DNA of 64,000 nucleotides, taken from positions 434,001-498,000 of the forward strand of contig JADJTW010000031.1 of NCBI GenBank assembly GCA_016710965.1. Reading direction: 5' to 3'. Shown piece after piece: positions 1 to 9,200 of this stretch; within the stretch, counting starts at the first letter, position 1, and each line of letters opens with the position of its first letter. Position numbers and translations under genes: made by a program. The notes beneath the pieces are model-generated. The model searched no databases, had not been told where the DNA came from, and was given only the letters and a program-made list of their open reading frames with translations. The DNA is from Flavobacteriales bacterium (lineage in GTDB: Bacteria > Bacteroidota > Bacteroidia > Flavobacteriales_F > PHOS-HE28).

Positions 1-812
1 GCGTGATCGCCGATTTCAAGGCTGCCGAGGACATGATCAAGGGGATGATCCGCATGATCAACCCCGGTCGTCGGCTGTTCACACCTAACCTTCGGATGGT
101 GATATGCATCCCGAGCGGCATCACCGAGGTGGAGAAACGCGCTGTGAAGGACAGCAGCGAGCATGCCGGGGCCAAGGAAGTCTACTTGATACACGAGCCC
201 ATGGCTGCGGCGATAGGGATCGGGATCGATGTGGAGGAGCCGATGGGCAACATGATCATCGACATCGGTGGGGGCACGAGCGAGATCGCCGTGATCGCGC
301 TGGGCGGCATCGTTTGCGACAAGAACATACGCGTGGCCGGGGACGAGTTCACCCAGGACATCGAGGAGTACATGCGCCGCCAACACAACATCCTGGTAGG
401 TGAGCGTACGGCCGAGACGATCAAGATCGAAGTCGGTGCGGCCATGACCGAGCTCGACAACCCGCCGCCGGACTATGCCGTGCGCGGCCGCGACTTGATG
501 ACCGGGATCCCGAAGGAGATCACCGTCACGTACAGCGAGATCGCACAGGCGCTGGACAAGAGCATCAGCAAGATCGAAGAGGCCATCCTGAGCGCGCTGG
601 AAGCTACGCCGCCGGAGCTGAGCGCTGACATTTACAAGACCGGCATCTACCTGGCGGGGGGAGGTGCCTTGCTTCGCGGCCTGGACAAGAGGATCAGCAT
701 AAAGACCAAATTGCCCGTGCATGTGAGCGAGGATCCTCTGCGCGCCGTGGCGCGGGGCACGGGCATCGCGCTGAAGAACATCGACCGCTTCCAGTTCCTC
801 ATGCGCGAATGA
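1..812 (+). CDS. mreB: Rod shape-determining protein MreB (5' end cut by window edge)
   Basis: Actin-like ATPase that polymerises under the inner membrane and positions the elongasome. The visible part starts at the conserved GVIADF segment, so roughly the first 75-85 residues, including phosphate-1, lie left of the window. Visible MreB/actin landmarks are the EPMAAAIG segment, the phosphate-2 loop DIGGGTSEIAVI, the nucleotide-contact LAGGGALLRGLD near the C-terminus, and the EDPLRAVARGTG tail. It leads an operon-like series with mreC, mreD, mrdA and rodA on the same strand. The family assignment is certain; only the start is missing. Confidence 0.97.
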   Translation, partial: VIADFKAAEDMIKGMIRMINPGRRLFTPNLRMVICIPSGITEVEKRAVKDSSEHAGAKEVYLIHEPMAAAIGIGIDVEEPMGNMIIDIGGGTSEIAVIALGGIVCDKNIRVAGDEFTQDIEEYMRRQHNILVGERTAETIKIEVGAAMTELDNPPPDYAVRGRDLMTGIPKEITVTYSEIAQALDKSISKIEEAILSALEATPPELSADIYKTGIYLAGGGALLRGLDKRISIKTKLPVHVSEDPLRAVARGTGIALKNIDRFQFLMRE

Positions 813-819
813 CGGTAGA

Positions 820-837
820 GGCGTGACAGATCACGCC
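820..837 (+). other. Intergenic hairpin between mreB and mreC
   Basis: A perfect 7-bp inverted repeat (GGCGTGA and TCACGCC) with a 4-base loop lies in the 67-base gap after mreB. No U-tract follows, so it is not a convincing terminator. It could be an mRNA processing or attenuation structure that lowers mreC expression relative to mreB, but that role is inference. Confidence 0.4.
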
Positions 838-879
838 GGACCGGCAGAGGGCGGTACGGGGTGACGAGAAGAACACACC

Positions 880-1710
880 ATGCGCGATCTCTTCCGCTTC
901 CTCTTCCGGATCCGCAACTCGCTCTTGTTCCTGCTGCTGTTGGGCCTCTCATTCGCTTTCCTGTACAACGGCAACGCCCACCACCGGGCGCGTGCGATCA
1001 GCGGCAGCAACGCCATCGCGGGCACCTTCTTCACCTGGCGCAAGTCCGTAACGGAATACGCCAACCTGAAGGAGGTGAATGAACGGCTAGCGGCAGAGAA
1101 CGCCGATTGGCGCAACCGGCATGTGAGCGCATACGCCCCCGTGGAGGACATCTTCGTTCGCATCAACGACAGCATCCACCGCCAACAGTACACCTGCCTG
1201 CCCGCCAAGGTGGTGAACAGCACATGGCACAAGCCGCGCAATTTCATCACCCTTGACAAGGGCGCTGCGAACGGTGTGCGCACCGGCATGGGCGTCATCG
1301 GTCCGGATGGCATCGTTGGCGTGGTGAGCGACGTGAGCCCGCACTTCGCCTCGGTGATCAGCGTGCTGCACCCCGATGTGAAGAACAGCGTTAGGCTCCG
1401 GCGCACTGGTCATTTCGGCCTCCTCTACTGGGATACCAACGACCCGGCCACCGCATCAGTGGTCGACATTGCCAAGCATGCGCGCGTGGCCGTGGGCGAT
1501 ACAGTGGAGACGCGCGGGGGCGACGGCGCCTTCCCGGCAGGCATACCTGTGGGCGTAGTCGAGAGCGTATCCCAGCCGCCGGGCAGCATCTATCACGCCA
1601 TCGTCATTCGCCTGACCGAGGACCTCACGCGCAGCGGCTTCGTGTACGTCGTGGACGACCTACAGCGCGCCGAGCGTGACACCTTGCAGCGAACCCAGGC
1701 CGCGCCATGA
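880..1710 (+). CDS. mreC: Rod shape-determining protein MreC
   Basis: Bitopic inner-membrane protein of the elongasome that activates PBP2/RodA from the periplasm. The 276-residue product has a short basic cytoplasmic N-terminus, one transmembrane helix at about residues 10-25, a helical region around residues 60-85, and then the MreC beta domain. That domain shows the family glycine-rich segments (DKGAANGVRTGMGVIGPDGI and VGDTVETRGGDGAFPAGIPVG). The stop overlaps the mreD start in an ATGA. Length and position in the operon are normal. Confidence 0.95.
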   Translation: MRDLFRFLFRIRNSLLFLLLLGLSFAFLYNGNAHHRARAISGSNAIAGTFFTWRKSVTEYANLKEVNERLAAENADWRNRHVSAYAPVEDIFVRINDSIHRQQYTCLPAKVVNSTWHKPRNFITLDKGAANGVRTGMGVIGPDGIVGVVSDVSPHFASVISVLHPDVKNSVRLRRTGHFGLLYWDTNDPATASVVDIAKHARVAVGDTVETRGGDGAFPAGIPVGVVESVSQPPGSIYHAIVIRLTEDLTRSGFVYVVDDLQRAERDTLQRTQAAP

Positions 1711-2231
1711 TAGCCACGCTCACAGCGAACGCATTGCGCTTCATCACCCTCATGATGCTGCAAGTGCTGCTGCTCGACCATCTGGACATCGCCAACGGCT
1801 GGATGGTGCCTTACCTGTATGTGCTCTTCCTGCTCATGCTGCCTTTCGACATGCCGGCGTGGGCGCTGCTGCTCACCGGTGCGCTCACCGGCCTGATCAT
1901 GGACCTCTTCAGCAGCACGCCGGGCATGCACATGAGCGCCTGCACGGTGATGATGTACGCACGCATCAACCTCCTGGGCTGGATAGCGCCGCGCGAGGGA
2001 TACGAGTACGGCATGCGGCCCACCGCCCCGCGCATGGGCCTGGCCTGGTTCATCACTTACGCCGGCATGCTGGTGCTGGTACACCACCTCTGGCTCTTCT
2101 TCGTTGAAGTCCATCGCTTCGACGCCCTCTTCGGAACGCTGTTGCGTGCCTTGCTCAGCGCAGCCTTCACCCTGGGCCTTTGCCTCCTCGCCCAGTTCCT
2201 CACCAGCGCGCAGGAACGCAGCCGCGCATGA
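1707..2231 (+). CDS. mreD: Rod shape-determining protein MreD
   Basis: Small polytopic membrane protein of the elongasome, 174 residues with about five hydrophobic segments. The call rests on size, topology, a typical MreD segment (the GLIMDLF region after a hydrophobic helix) and position between mreC and the PBP2 gene. Both ends overlap the neighbours by 4 bases (ATGA), suggesting translational coupling. MreD is poorly conserved, so context carries much of the assignment. Confidence 0.9.
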   Translation: MIATLTANALRFITLMMLQVLLLDHLDIANGWMVPYLYVLFLLMLPFDMPAWALLLTGALTGLIMDLFSSTPGMHMSACTVMMYARINLLGWIAPREGYEYGMRPTAPRMGLAWFITYAGMLVLVHHLWLFFVEVHRFDALFGTLLRALLSAAFTLGLCLLAQFLTSAQERSRA

Positions 2232-4080
2232 ATTTCGACCAGCGCAAATACGTGCTCATCGCGTCGGTGATCTTCATCGCGCTGGTCTTCCTCCTTCGGT
2301 TGTTCTGGATCCAGGTGGTCGATGACAAGTGGAAGGCCACCGCCGCCAACATGGCCGAGCGCAAGATGACAGTGTACCCCAGTCGGGGCCTCATCTACGA
2401 CCGGCATGAAGAGCTGCTCGTGGCGAACACGCCGGTATACGATCTCATGGTGGTGCCCCGGGAAGTGGAGCCCTTCGACACGGCCACCTTCAGCGCGCTC
2501 ATCGGCGTCCCTGTTGAAGAGCTGCGCAAGCGACTGGCCGAGGCCTTCCATTACTCGATGTTCAAGCCGAGCATCATCGAGAAGCAGATCCCGGCGGACC
2601 AGTTCGCATCCATCAGCGTGCATCTGCACAGCTACCCCGGCTTCTTCGGGCAGAGCCGCACCTTGCGCACCTACCCGCCGCACGTGGGCGCGCACATGCT
2701 GGGCTACCTCAGCGAAGTGGATGCGCGCAAGGTGGCGGCCGATCCGTACTACAAATCCGGCGACGTCATCGGTGTGGGCGGCCTGGAGCAGTACTACGAG
2801 CCGCAATTGCGCGGGCGGCGCGGGGTGAGCTATGTGCTCGTGGACGTGCATAACAACATCAAGGGCTCCTTCAAGAACGGGATCTACGACACCCTCGCCG
2901 TTGAGGGGCAGGACCTGTTCACGGGAATCGACTTGGACATGCAGCGATTGGGCGAACAGCTCATGCGCAACAAGAAGGGGAGCATCGTAGCGATCGACCC
3001 CCGCACTGGAGAGGTGCTCTGCTTGGTTACCAGCCCCACCTATGACCCGGAGCTGCTGGTGGGCCGTGTTCGCAACACCAACTACGGCATCCTTCAACGC
3101 GACTCGATCAAACCCTTGTTCGACCGTGCGCTCCAGGCGCAATACCCGCCGGGCTCGATCTTCAAGCTCGTCCAAGCGCTGGTGGCGCTGGACGAAGGCG
3201 TGATCACCGTGAACACCGGCTTCGCTTGCAACAAGAACCTGGTGGGCTGCCACAACCACCCCAACGCCAGCACGATCGAGCAGGCCATCCAGTATTCGTG
3301 CAATCCATACTTCTACAACGTCTTCGACCGGATCGTGGAGCGCAAACTGGACAAGAAGAGCCGTTTCCGGGACGCAGCGCTAGGATTGGGCGAATGGGAA
3401 GAGCGGGTACGGTCGTTCGGACTTGGCGCCAAGCCGAACCTGGACCTGCCTTCCCTGAAGGGCGGGAACATCCCCGGGCCGGCATACTACGATCGCAAGT
3501 ACGGCAAGGAGCGATGGGCCTTCAGCACCATTTACAGCGCGAGCATCGGCCAGGGCGAAGTCCTCACGGTGCCGATCCAAATGGCGAACCTCGCGGCCAT
3601 CTTCGCCAACAAGGGTTGGTACTACGACCCGCATGTGGTACGCGCCGTGGGCCATCCGGACAGCTTGCAGACGCGCTACCTGGAGAAGCATGTGGTGAAA
3701 GCGGCACCGCACTGGTTCGATCACATCCAGGAAGGCATGCGTCGGGTGGTGAACGAGCCCGGAGGCACGGCGAAGAACGCTCGCCTCAAGGATATCACCG
3801 TGTGCGGCAAGACCGGAACCGCCGAGAACCCCACGGCCAGGACCATGCGGTGTTCGTGTGCTTCGCGCCCATGGACAACCCGCAGATCGCCATGGCTGTG
3901 TATGTGGAAAACAGCGGGTTCGGTGGAACATGGGCCGCCCCGATCGCCAGCCTGCTCATTGAGCAATACCTGACCGACACCATCACGCGGCCCGAGGTGA
4001 TGAAACGCATGCTCGACGCCGACCTCATCGCACAGGAGAAGTACTTCGTGCGCAAGCCCAAGAAGCCCCGTCGCCGATGA
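2228..4080 (+). CDS. mrdA: Penicillin-binding protein 2 (MrdA), frameshifted in this sequence
   Basis: Class B transpeptidase that cross-links lateral-wall peptidoglycan with RodA. There is one N-terminal transmembrane helix, a PBP dimerisation domain (about residues 50-220) and a transpeptidase domain. Catalytic motifs are SxxK (SIFK in PPGSIFKLVQ), SxN (SCN in YSCNPYF) and KTG (KTGTAEN). Right after KTGTAEN the frame shifts. The frame begun at 2228 runs into an unrelated tail ending at 3973, while the expected tail (HGQDHAVFVCFAPMDN, then VYVENSGFGGTWAAPIAS) continues one frame over to 4080. The break is the 4-C run at 3829-3832; one extra C restores 618 codons including the stop. The gene is normally essential, so an assembly indel is likeliest. 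It overlaps rodA by ATGA. Confidence 0.95.
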
Positions 4081-5399
4081 GCGCCCGCGAGAACGTTGCC
4101 GCCAACTTCGACCGGCCCCTGCTGATCATGTACCTGGTGCTGCTCTTTGCCGGGTGGGCCAACATCTACAGCGCGGCCTACGACCCGGACCATGCAAGCA
4201 TCTTCGACCTCGACAAGGAGTACGGCAAGCAGGCGGTCTGGATGGGGATCAGCCTGGTGCTGGGCGCCTGCATCCTGCTGGTGCATGGCGATCTCATTCG
4301 CGATATGGCCTTTCCCATCTACGGCATCGTGCTGGTGCTGTTGGTGGCCGTGCTCCTGTTCGGCAAGGAGGTCAATGGCGCCCGCGCGTGGTTCGGCGTG
4401 GGCAGCTTCGGCATCCAACCCGCCGAATTCGCCAAGTACGCCACCGCGCTTGCCCTTACGCGCTACCTGAGCGGGCTGAAAGCCCTGGCCGATCTCTCAT
4501 CGCGTGCGATCAGCACCGTGATCATCCTGGCACCGGTGGCGCTCATCATGCTCCAGCCCGATACCGGTACTGCCCTGGTATCCGGCGCATTCATCCTCGT
4601 GCTCTACCGGGAGGGGCTTTCAGGGAACGTACTGCTGCTGGCCATCCTGGCGGGGATCCTCTCGATCCTCTCGCTCATCCTCAAGGACAGTTCATTCGGC
4701 CTGCCCTTCACCGATCGCTCCATCCCGGGCCCTTACTTCCTCATGGGCCTCATCGCATTCTTCTCGCTGCTCGCCTGGCAGGTGGTGCGCAACCTGGTGA
4801 TCAAGCGCTTGCGCAAGCGGCTCTATGGCTATGTCGTCATCGGGGTGGTGAGCTCGGCGGTCTTCATCGGTAGCGTGGACTACGCGTTCACCAAGGTTCT
4901 GGCACAGCACCAGCGGGACCGCATCCTGGTGATGCTGGGCCAGATGGAAGATCCGCAGGGCTTAGGGTACAACGTGAAGCAGAGCCAGACGGCCATTGGC
5001 AGTGGCGGCTTCGCGGGCAAGGGCTATCTGGAAGGCACCCTGACAAAGTTCAAGTATGTGCCCATGCAAAGCACCGACTTCATCTTCTGCACCGTGGGCG
5101 AGGAATGGGGCTTCCTCGGCACCGCATTCGTGGTCATCCTCTTCACGGTGCTCATCCTGCGCATCATCCAGATCAGCGACCGTCAGCGATCGCGGTTCAC
5201 ACGCATCTATGCCTATTGCGTCGCCAGCATCTTCTTCCTGCACCTGATGATCAACGTGGGCATGACCATCGGCCTGGCGCCGGTGATCGGCATCCCCCTG
5301 CCCTTCTTCAGCTACGGCGGCAGCAGCATGATCGGCTTTACCCTCCTGCTCGGGACATTGATCCGGCTGGATGCGGAGAGGCTGAGCCAGTTGAGGTAA
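4077..5399 (+). CDS. rodA: SEDS-family peptidoglycan glycosyltransferase RodA
   Basis: Polytopic inner-membrane glycosyltransferase that polymerises lipid II during elongation, in complex with PBP2. The 440-residue product has about ten hydrophobic segments. SEDS landmarks include the GARAWFGVGSFGIQPAEFAK segment, QPDTGTALV, the DFIFCTVGEEWGFLG loop and the C-terminal GIPLPFFSYGGSSMIG. It is the last gene of the mre operon and is followed by a long perfect hairpin. Confidence 0.96.
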   Translation: MSARENVAANFDRPLLIMYLVLLFAGWANIYSAAYDPDHASIFDLDKEYGKQAVWMGISLVLGACILLVHGDLIRDMAFPIYGIVLVLLVAVLLFGKEVNGARAWFGVGSFGIQPAEFAKYATALALTRYLSGLKALADLSSRAISTVIILAPVALIMLQPDTGTALVSGAFILVLYREGLSGNVLLLAILAGILSILSLILKDSSFGLPFTDRSIPGPYFLMGLIAFFSLLAWQVVRNLVIKRLRKRLYGYVVIGVVSSAVFIGSVDYAFTKVLAQHQRDRILVMLGQMEDPQGLGYNVKQSQTAIGSGGFAGKGYLEGTLTKFKYVPMQSTDFIFCTVGEEWGFLGTAFVVILFTVLILRIIQISDRQRSRFTRIYAYCVASIFFLHLMINVGMTIGLAPVIGIPLPFFSYGGSSMIGFTLLLGTLIRLDAERLSQLR

Positions 5400-5400
5400 T

Positions 5401-5438
5401 CGAAACGCCCCGATGGCTGCGGCCATCGGGGCGTTTCG
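5401..5438. terminator. Bidirectional hairpin terminator between rodA and the PPIase gene
   Basis: A perfect 17-bp inverted repeat with a TGCG loop sits between two convergent genes, starting one base after the rodA stop. The stem is GC-rich in the centre with GAAAC/GTTTC ends and no long T-run. Its position and strength fit a shared terminator for the mre operon and the minus-strand envelope operon. Confidence 0.8.
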
Positions 5439-5466
5439 TGCAATGCACGGATGATCCGTTCGGTGC

Positions 5467-7566
5467 TCAGTAGATCAGGTAGCGCTTGTCCACAACGCCA
5501 GCGGCTTCGCGCAAGGCGTTCGTCACGCCATTCTCGGCGCGCGCTTGCAATCTGCTGAGCATGCTGCTGCGGTCACCAGCCGGATCGGCAGGCTCTGGCG
5601 CATCGGTGCGGTTGGTCATGCTTACCACATACACAGCACCATCGCCCTTCAGCGGCACGCTGGTCTGGCCATTGCTCAGCGCGAAGATCTTGCCGATGAC
5701 TTCGAATTCGCCGGTGCCACCAGGGATGCTGAACACGTTGTAGAGCATGTCCGTAGCTGTCTGCACGCTGGCGCCCATCTCGGTGGCGAGCGCGTTCAGA
5801 TCCGTCTTGCCTTTCATCTTGGCCAGGTAAGCCTCGGCCTTCTTTTCTTTCACCACCTCGGCGGTGAACTGGTCACGCATATCCTCCAGTTCTGGCGCGC
5901 CCTCCTCCTTGATGCTCCTGAGCACGGCGACCACCCAGTTGTCACCACTATCACGCGGGTCGCTCACATCGCCCACCTCGGCGCGGTTCACCCAGCTGAT
6001 GGTGCTAGTGGGTTGCTGCAGGCCCTGCACATAACGGCCATCCACCTGGAAGTCGTCCACGTTGGTCACGGTGAGGCCCATTTCATCGGCAGCGGCCTTG
6101 ATGGCTTCCGGAGTCTTGTGCGCCAGGCTGAATTCGTTGGCTTGCTTGTACACCTCGTTGAAGGTGGCCGGCGAGGGCTTTGAAAGGCGATCCACGGTGA
6201 TGACGCGCTTCTCGGAACGATCGCGCTTCTCCATCACCTCGATGAGATGGTAGCCGAACTGCGTCTTCACCACGCCCATCCATCCTTTGGGGTTATCGAA
6301 GCCGGCGTCCTTGAACTCCTGCACGAAGCTCTTGTCCTTGTCGAAGAAGCCATAGTCACCGCCATTGCTCTTGCCGCCGGGGTCCTCGGTGAACTTGGTG
6401 TTCATCTCATCGAACTTCGAGCGATCGCGACGAAGCACTGCCACCACGCTATCTGCACGGGCCTTCTTCTTCTTCAACTCGTCTTCCGATAGCTCCTTGC
6501 CTTCGGCATCCTTGTTACCGAAGAGGATATGGCGCACCCGCACCTCGGGGATCACAGCCACCTCCTTCACCTTCACCAGCTTCCATACATCGCCCTCGGC
6601 GTACGGGCCCACCACGCCGCCTACTGCCGCGCTGGCGATGAGCGAATCGGTCTTGGCATCGGCAACGCCTTCCTTGAAGGGCACCACGCTATAGGAGCGC
6701 GTATCGGCATTGGCTAGCACGAAGGCACTGTCATTGGTACTGGCCTCCAGATCGGTGCGCAGCTTGGCCAGGCGATCCTGGAAGGCCGCACGGTCGCTCT
6801 CGCTGGGCTTCACAGGGAAGAGGACGTAATCGAAACTGCGCGATGCCTTCTGCCGGTATTTGCGGTCGTTCTTATGCTGGTCATGGAACCGGCGAAGGTC
6901 CTGGTCGCTCACTGCGTAGAGGCTGTCCGCTTCACTGTCATAGCGCTTGGCCACGAAGCTGAACGTCGCCCGTGTGTTCTTGCCTGCGAATTCGTCACGC
7001 GCCTCGGCGCTGTTCACGAACACGCTCTTCTTCACCAGGGTGGTGTACTTGCCGTAGAGCCGGTTCTCCAAGAGGCGACGCTCCATCACCGGATAGTAGT
7101 TCGGCCAGTTGGCATCCTTGGTGGCGAACCATTCCTTCACCTTGGCAGGGTCGATCTGGCCATCGGTCTGCAGGAAGGGAATCCCCTTGAGGTCGGGGGC
7201 GATATTGGCGCCCCAGCGGATATCATCGTACTCGCCCCTGGTGACGCTGAAACCCGCTTCTTCCGCCTGATTGAGCACAGTAAGCGAGCGGATCACCTCA
7301 TTCCAAGCCGAGCTGCGCACCTGTTCTGAGAGTTGGGCCGTAGCCTGGTTGCGGAAGTCGAGCTTCAGGCCTTCCACCTCCTGGTCCACCCGGTTCTCGA
7401 ATTCAACTACTCCGATCTCGTGGCCATTGGCCTCGCCCAGCACCTCCGCACCGCGGCCGCCTCCACGGTTGCTAAGTAGCGCATCGAGGATGAAGAGCAC
7501 GAGCGCGCCGCCCACCAGTGCCACGAGTAGTCCGCTACGTTCGCGGATCTTGCCGATAATTGCCAT
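5467..7566 (-). CDS. ppiD: SurA/PpiD-type periplasmic peptidyl-prolyl isomerase
   Basis: Membrane-anchored chaperone and isomerase that assists folding of exported and outer-membrane proteins. The 699-residue product has a cytoplasmic N-terminus (MAIIGKIRERSG), one transmembrane helix at about residues 12-30, a SurA_N-like helical domain, and a parvulin rotamase domain at about residues 340-460. The rotamase starts at VRVRHILFG and includes GGDYGFFDKDKSFVQEF and TQFGYHLIEV. The C-terminal third resembles other Bacteroidota PpiD-like proteins. It is the last gene of the envelope operon and has its own -7 box upstream. Confidence 0.9.
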   Translation of the reverse strand: MAIIGKIRERSGLLVALVGGALVLFILDALLSNRGGGRGAEVLGEANGHEIGVVEFENRVDQEVEGLKLDFRNQATAQLSEQVRSSAWNEVIRSLTVLNQAEEAGFSVTRGEYDDIRWGANIAPDLKGIPFLQTDGQIDPAKVKEWFATKDANWPNYYPVMERRLLENRLYGKYTTLVKKSVFVNSAEARDEFAGKNTRATFSFVAKRYDSEADSLYAVSDQDLRRFHDQHKNDRKYRQKASRSFDYVLFPVKPSESDRAAFQDRLAKLRTDLEASTNDSAFVLANADTRSYSVVPFKEGVADAKTDSLIASAAVGGVVGPYAEGDVWKLVKVKEVAVIPEVRVRHILFGNKDAEGKELSEDELKKKKARADSVVAVLRRDRSKFDEMNTKFTEDPGGKSNGGDYGFFDKDKSFVQEFKDAGFDNPKGWMGVVKTQFGYHLIEVMEKRDRSEKRVITVDRLSKPSPATFNEVYKQANEFSLAHKTPEAIKAAADEMGLTVTNVDDFQVDGRYVQGLQQPTSTISWVNRAEVGDVSDPRDSGDNWVVAVLRSIKEEGAPELEDMRDQFTAEVVKEKKAEAYLAKMKGKTDLNALATEMGASVQTATDMLYNVFSIPGGTGEFEVIGKIFALSNGQTSVPLKGDGAVYVVSMTNRTDAPEPADPAGDRSSMLSRLQARAENGVTNALREAAGVVDKRYLIY

Positions 7567-7587
7567 AACCTGCTTGAATTGGGGCTG

Positions 7588-7595
7588 CGAATATA
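7588..7595 (-). promoter_or_regulatory. Putative -7 box for the PPIase gene
   Basis: TATATTCG on the minus strand, about 20 bases upstream of the PPIase start. A TTG lies 17 bases further upstream, in the position of the Bacteroidota -33 element. It matches the TAnnTTCG pattern repeated across this window. Confidence 0.5.
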
Positions 7596-7657
7596 GGCGG
7601 CAACCTGCTTCGCAAGAGGCTGCGGAAGGCCTTGGGAATTAGACGGAAGCGCCAGGC

Positions 7658-8932
7658 TCAGCAATAGCCCCTCTCCGCATCCACCACATCCACCCGCACC
7701 AGGTCGATGCGCCCGTGCGCAACCTGGGCTACGGTGAAGCGGAAGGGATTCAGTTCGATCACCTGGCCTTGTTCGGGCAGATCGCCCGTGCGGTGCAACA
7801 GATAGCCCGCCAGGGTGTCATACTCTTCGCTCTCGGGCAGGTTCAGTTTGTGCCGGGCACGCAGGTGGCCCACCTCGAGGCGCGCGCTGAATAGGTACTC
7901 ATGAGCGCTCAGGCGCTCCTCCACATCCTCGGGGGTATCATGCTCGTCCTCGATATCGCCCACGATGCTCTCGACCACGTCTTCCATGGTCACCATCCCG
8001 GCGGTTCCCCCGAATTCGTCCACGACTACGGCCACATGGGTGCGTTGCTTGATGAAGAGCTGCAGCACCTCATCGGCGGGCATGGTCCCGGGAATGAAGT
8101 TCACCGGCCGCATGACGGTGCGTATGGAGCGAGGGCGACGGAAGAGCTCATAGCCATGCACATAGCCGATGATGTTATCCATGCTGTCCTTGTACACCAG
8201 CAACTTGCTCAAGCCAGTGTCCACGAACCGGCGATGCAGCGTTTCCATGGGCTCCTCGGCATCGATGGCCTCGATGCGGGCCCGCGGCACCATGAGCTCC
8301 CGCACTTTGATCGCGCTCAGCTTCAGCGTGTTCTTGAAGTACTCCACTTCGGCGTCCAGGCTGTGCTCCTGCGTTGGCCCTGCGCTCATCTCGCGCAGGA
8401 ACTCGTCCAGGTCTATCCGGCCGAAGGCGAGCTGGCCTGGCGTGGTGCGTACGCCGAAGATCCGCAGCACGCCTTCGCTGATGCCCGTCATCACCATCAT
8501 AGGCGCCCACAATACCACATACAGCACTTGCAAAGGCAGGGCGAAGAGGCGAAGGATGCCGTTTGGGTCGACGCGGAAGAGGGCCTTGGGCAGGAACTCG
8601 GCTACGACCAGGATGAGCAAGGTGCTCAGCACGGTCTGCGCCGTCAGCACGAAGGCGTTGCCGAAGCCGAAGCGGTCCAGCCATGGTTCCATGGCATCGG
8701 CCATGAGGACACCATAGACAACCAGCGCGATGTTGTTGCCGACGAGCAAAGCACTGATCACCCGGGCGGGCCTCTTCTGCAAGGCGGAGATGACCCTGGC
8801 CCAGATAGCGCCACGTTTGCGTTCCAGCTCGATGTAGAGCTTGTTCGCCGAGACGAACGCGATCTCCAGGCCCGAGCACAATGCCGACACGGCAATGGAT
8901 GCCAGAATGAGGAACAGTTCGGTGAGGCTCAA
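7658..8932 (-). CDS. CNNM/CBS/CorC_HlyC-domain membrane protein (hemolysin-like family)
   Basis: Membrane protein of the CNNM family, proposed in other bacteria to act in divalent-cation (Mg/Co) transport. The 424-residue product has an N-terminal CNNM (DUF21) domain with 3-4 transmembrane helices (residues 1-150), two CBS domains (about 200-320, with GYVHGYELF and VVVDEFGGTAGMVTMEDVVE) and a C-terminal CorC_HlyC domain (about 340-420). The start is TTG: no ATG lies between it and the TATCTTCG box 22 bases upstream. The gliding protein GldE belongs to the same superfamily, but no gld genes are adjacent, so I do not call it gldE. Confidence 0.88.
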   Translation of the reverse strand: MSLTELFLILASIAVSALCSGLEIAFVSANKLYIELERKRGAIWARVISALQKRPARVISALLVGNNIALVVYGVLMADAMEPWLDRFGFGNAFVLTAQTVLSTLLILVVAEFLPKALFRVDPNGILRLFALPLQVLYVVLWAPMMVMTGISEGVLRIFGVRTTPGQLAFGRIDLDEFLREMSAGPTQEHSLDAEVEYFKNTLKLSAIKVRELMVPRARIEAIDAEEPMETLHRRFVDTGLSKLLVYKDSMDNIIGYVHGYELFRRPRSIRTVMRPVNFIPGTMPADEVLQLFIKQRTHVAVVVDEFGGTAGMVTMEDVVESIVGDIEDEHDTPEDVEERLSAHEYLFSARLEVGHLRARHKLNLPESEEYDTLAGYLLHRTGDLPEQGQVIELNPFRFTVAQVAHGRIDLVRVDVVDAERGYC

Positions 8933-8953
8933 GGAAAGGGCGCGTGCGCCCGG

Positions 8954-8961
8954 CGAAGATA
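8954..8961 (-). promoter_or_regulatory. Putative -7 box for the CNNM gene
   Basis: TATCTTCG on the minus strand, 22 bases upstream of the proposed TTG start. It lies in the 45-base gap behind the small membrane protein gene and supports both the TTG start and separate transcription of the downstream genes. Confidence 0.5.
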
Positions 8962-8977
8962 GCCGGGGCCTGATGCG

Positions 8978-9196
8978 CTACGGGGAAGGCCGCCGCTGAT
9001 CGCGGTCCACCATGGCCTCCAGTTTCTTACGCATAAAACGGCGCACGGCGAACATGGCCAGCGCTATGGCTGGGAAAAGGAGCCATTGGCGGCCGTCCTC
9101 CAATCCGTCAGTCACAATGACCCACACTGCTGCGATACCGGTACCGATGGCGACGGCCAGCCAGAAATGCTCCATGAGGCGGTTGAGCTTGCGCAT
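8978..9196 (-). CDS. Small two-helix membrane protein of unknown function
   Basis: A 72-residue protein with two hydrophobic helices (about residues 10-28 and 36-50) followed by a basic, charged C-terminus rich in R and K. I know no function. It lies 4 bases downstream of lptC and upstream of the CNNM gene, so it is probably co-transcribed with the LPS-export gene. It is real on grounds of length, topology and tight operon spacing. Confidence 0.75.
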   Translation of the reverse strand: MRKLNRLMEHFWLAVAIGTGIAAVWVIVTDGLEDGRQWLLFPAIALAMFAVRRFMRKKLEAMVDRDQRRPSP

Positions 9197-9200
9197 GACG

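Noticed and set aside
2057..3259. 400-codon minus-strand ORF across mreD and mrdA
   Set aside because: Antisense to two unmistakable genes; composition is typical of GC-skewed third positions read on the wrong strand.
3829..3832. Programmed -1 frameshifting in mrdA
   Set aside because: The site is a bare 4-C run without a canonical X-XXY-YYZ heptamer, and several other genes show the same kind of one-base break, so a consensus error is simpler.
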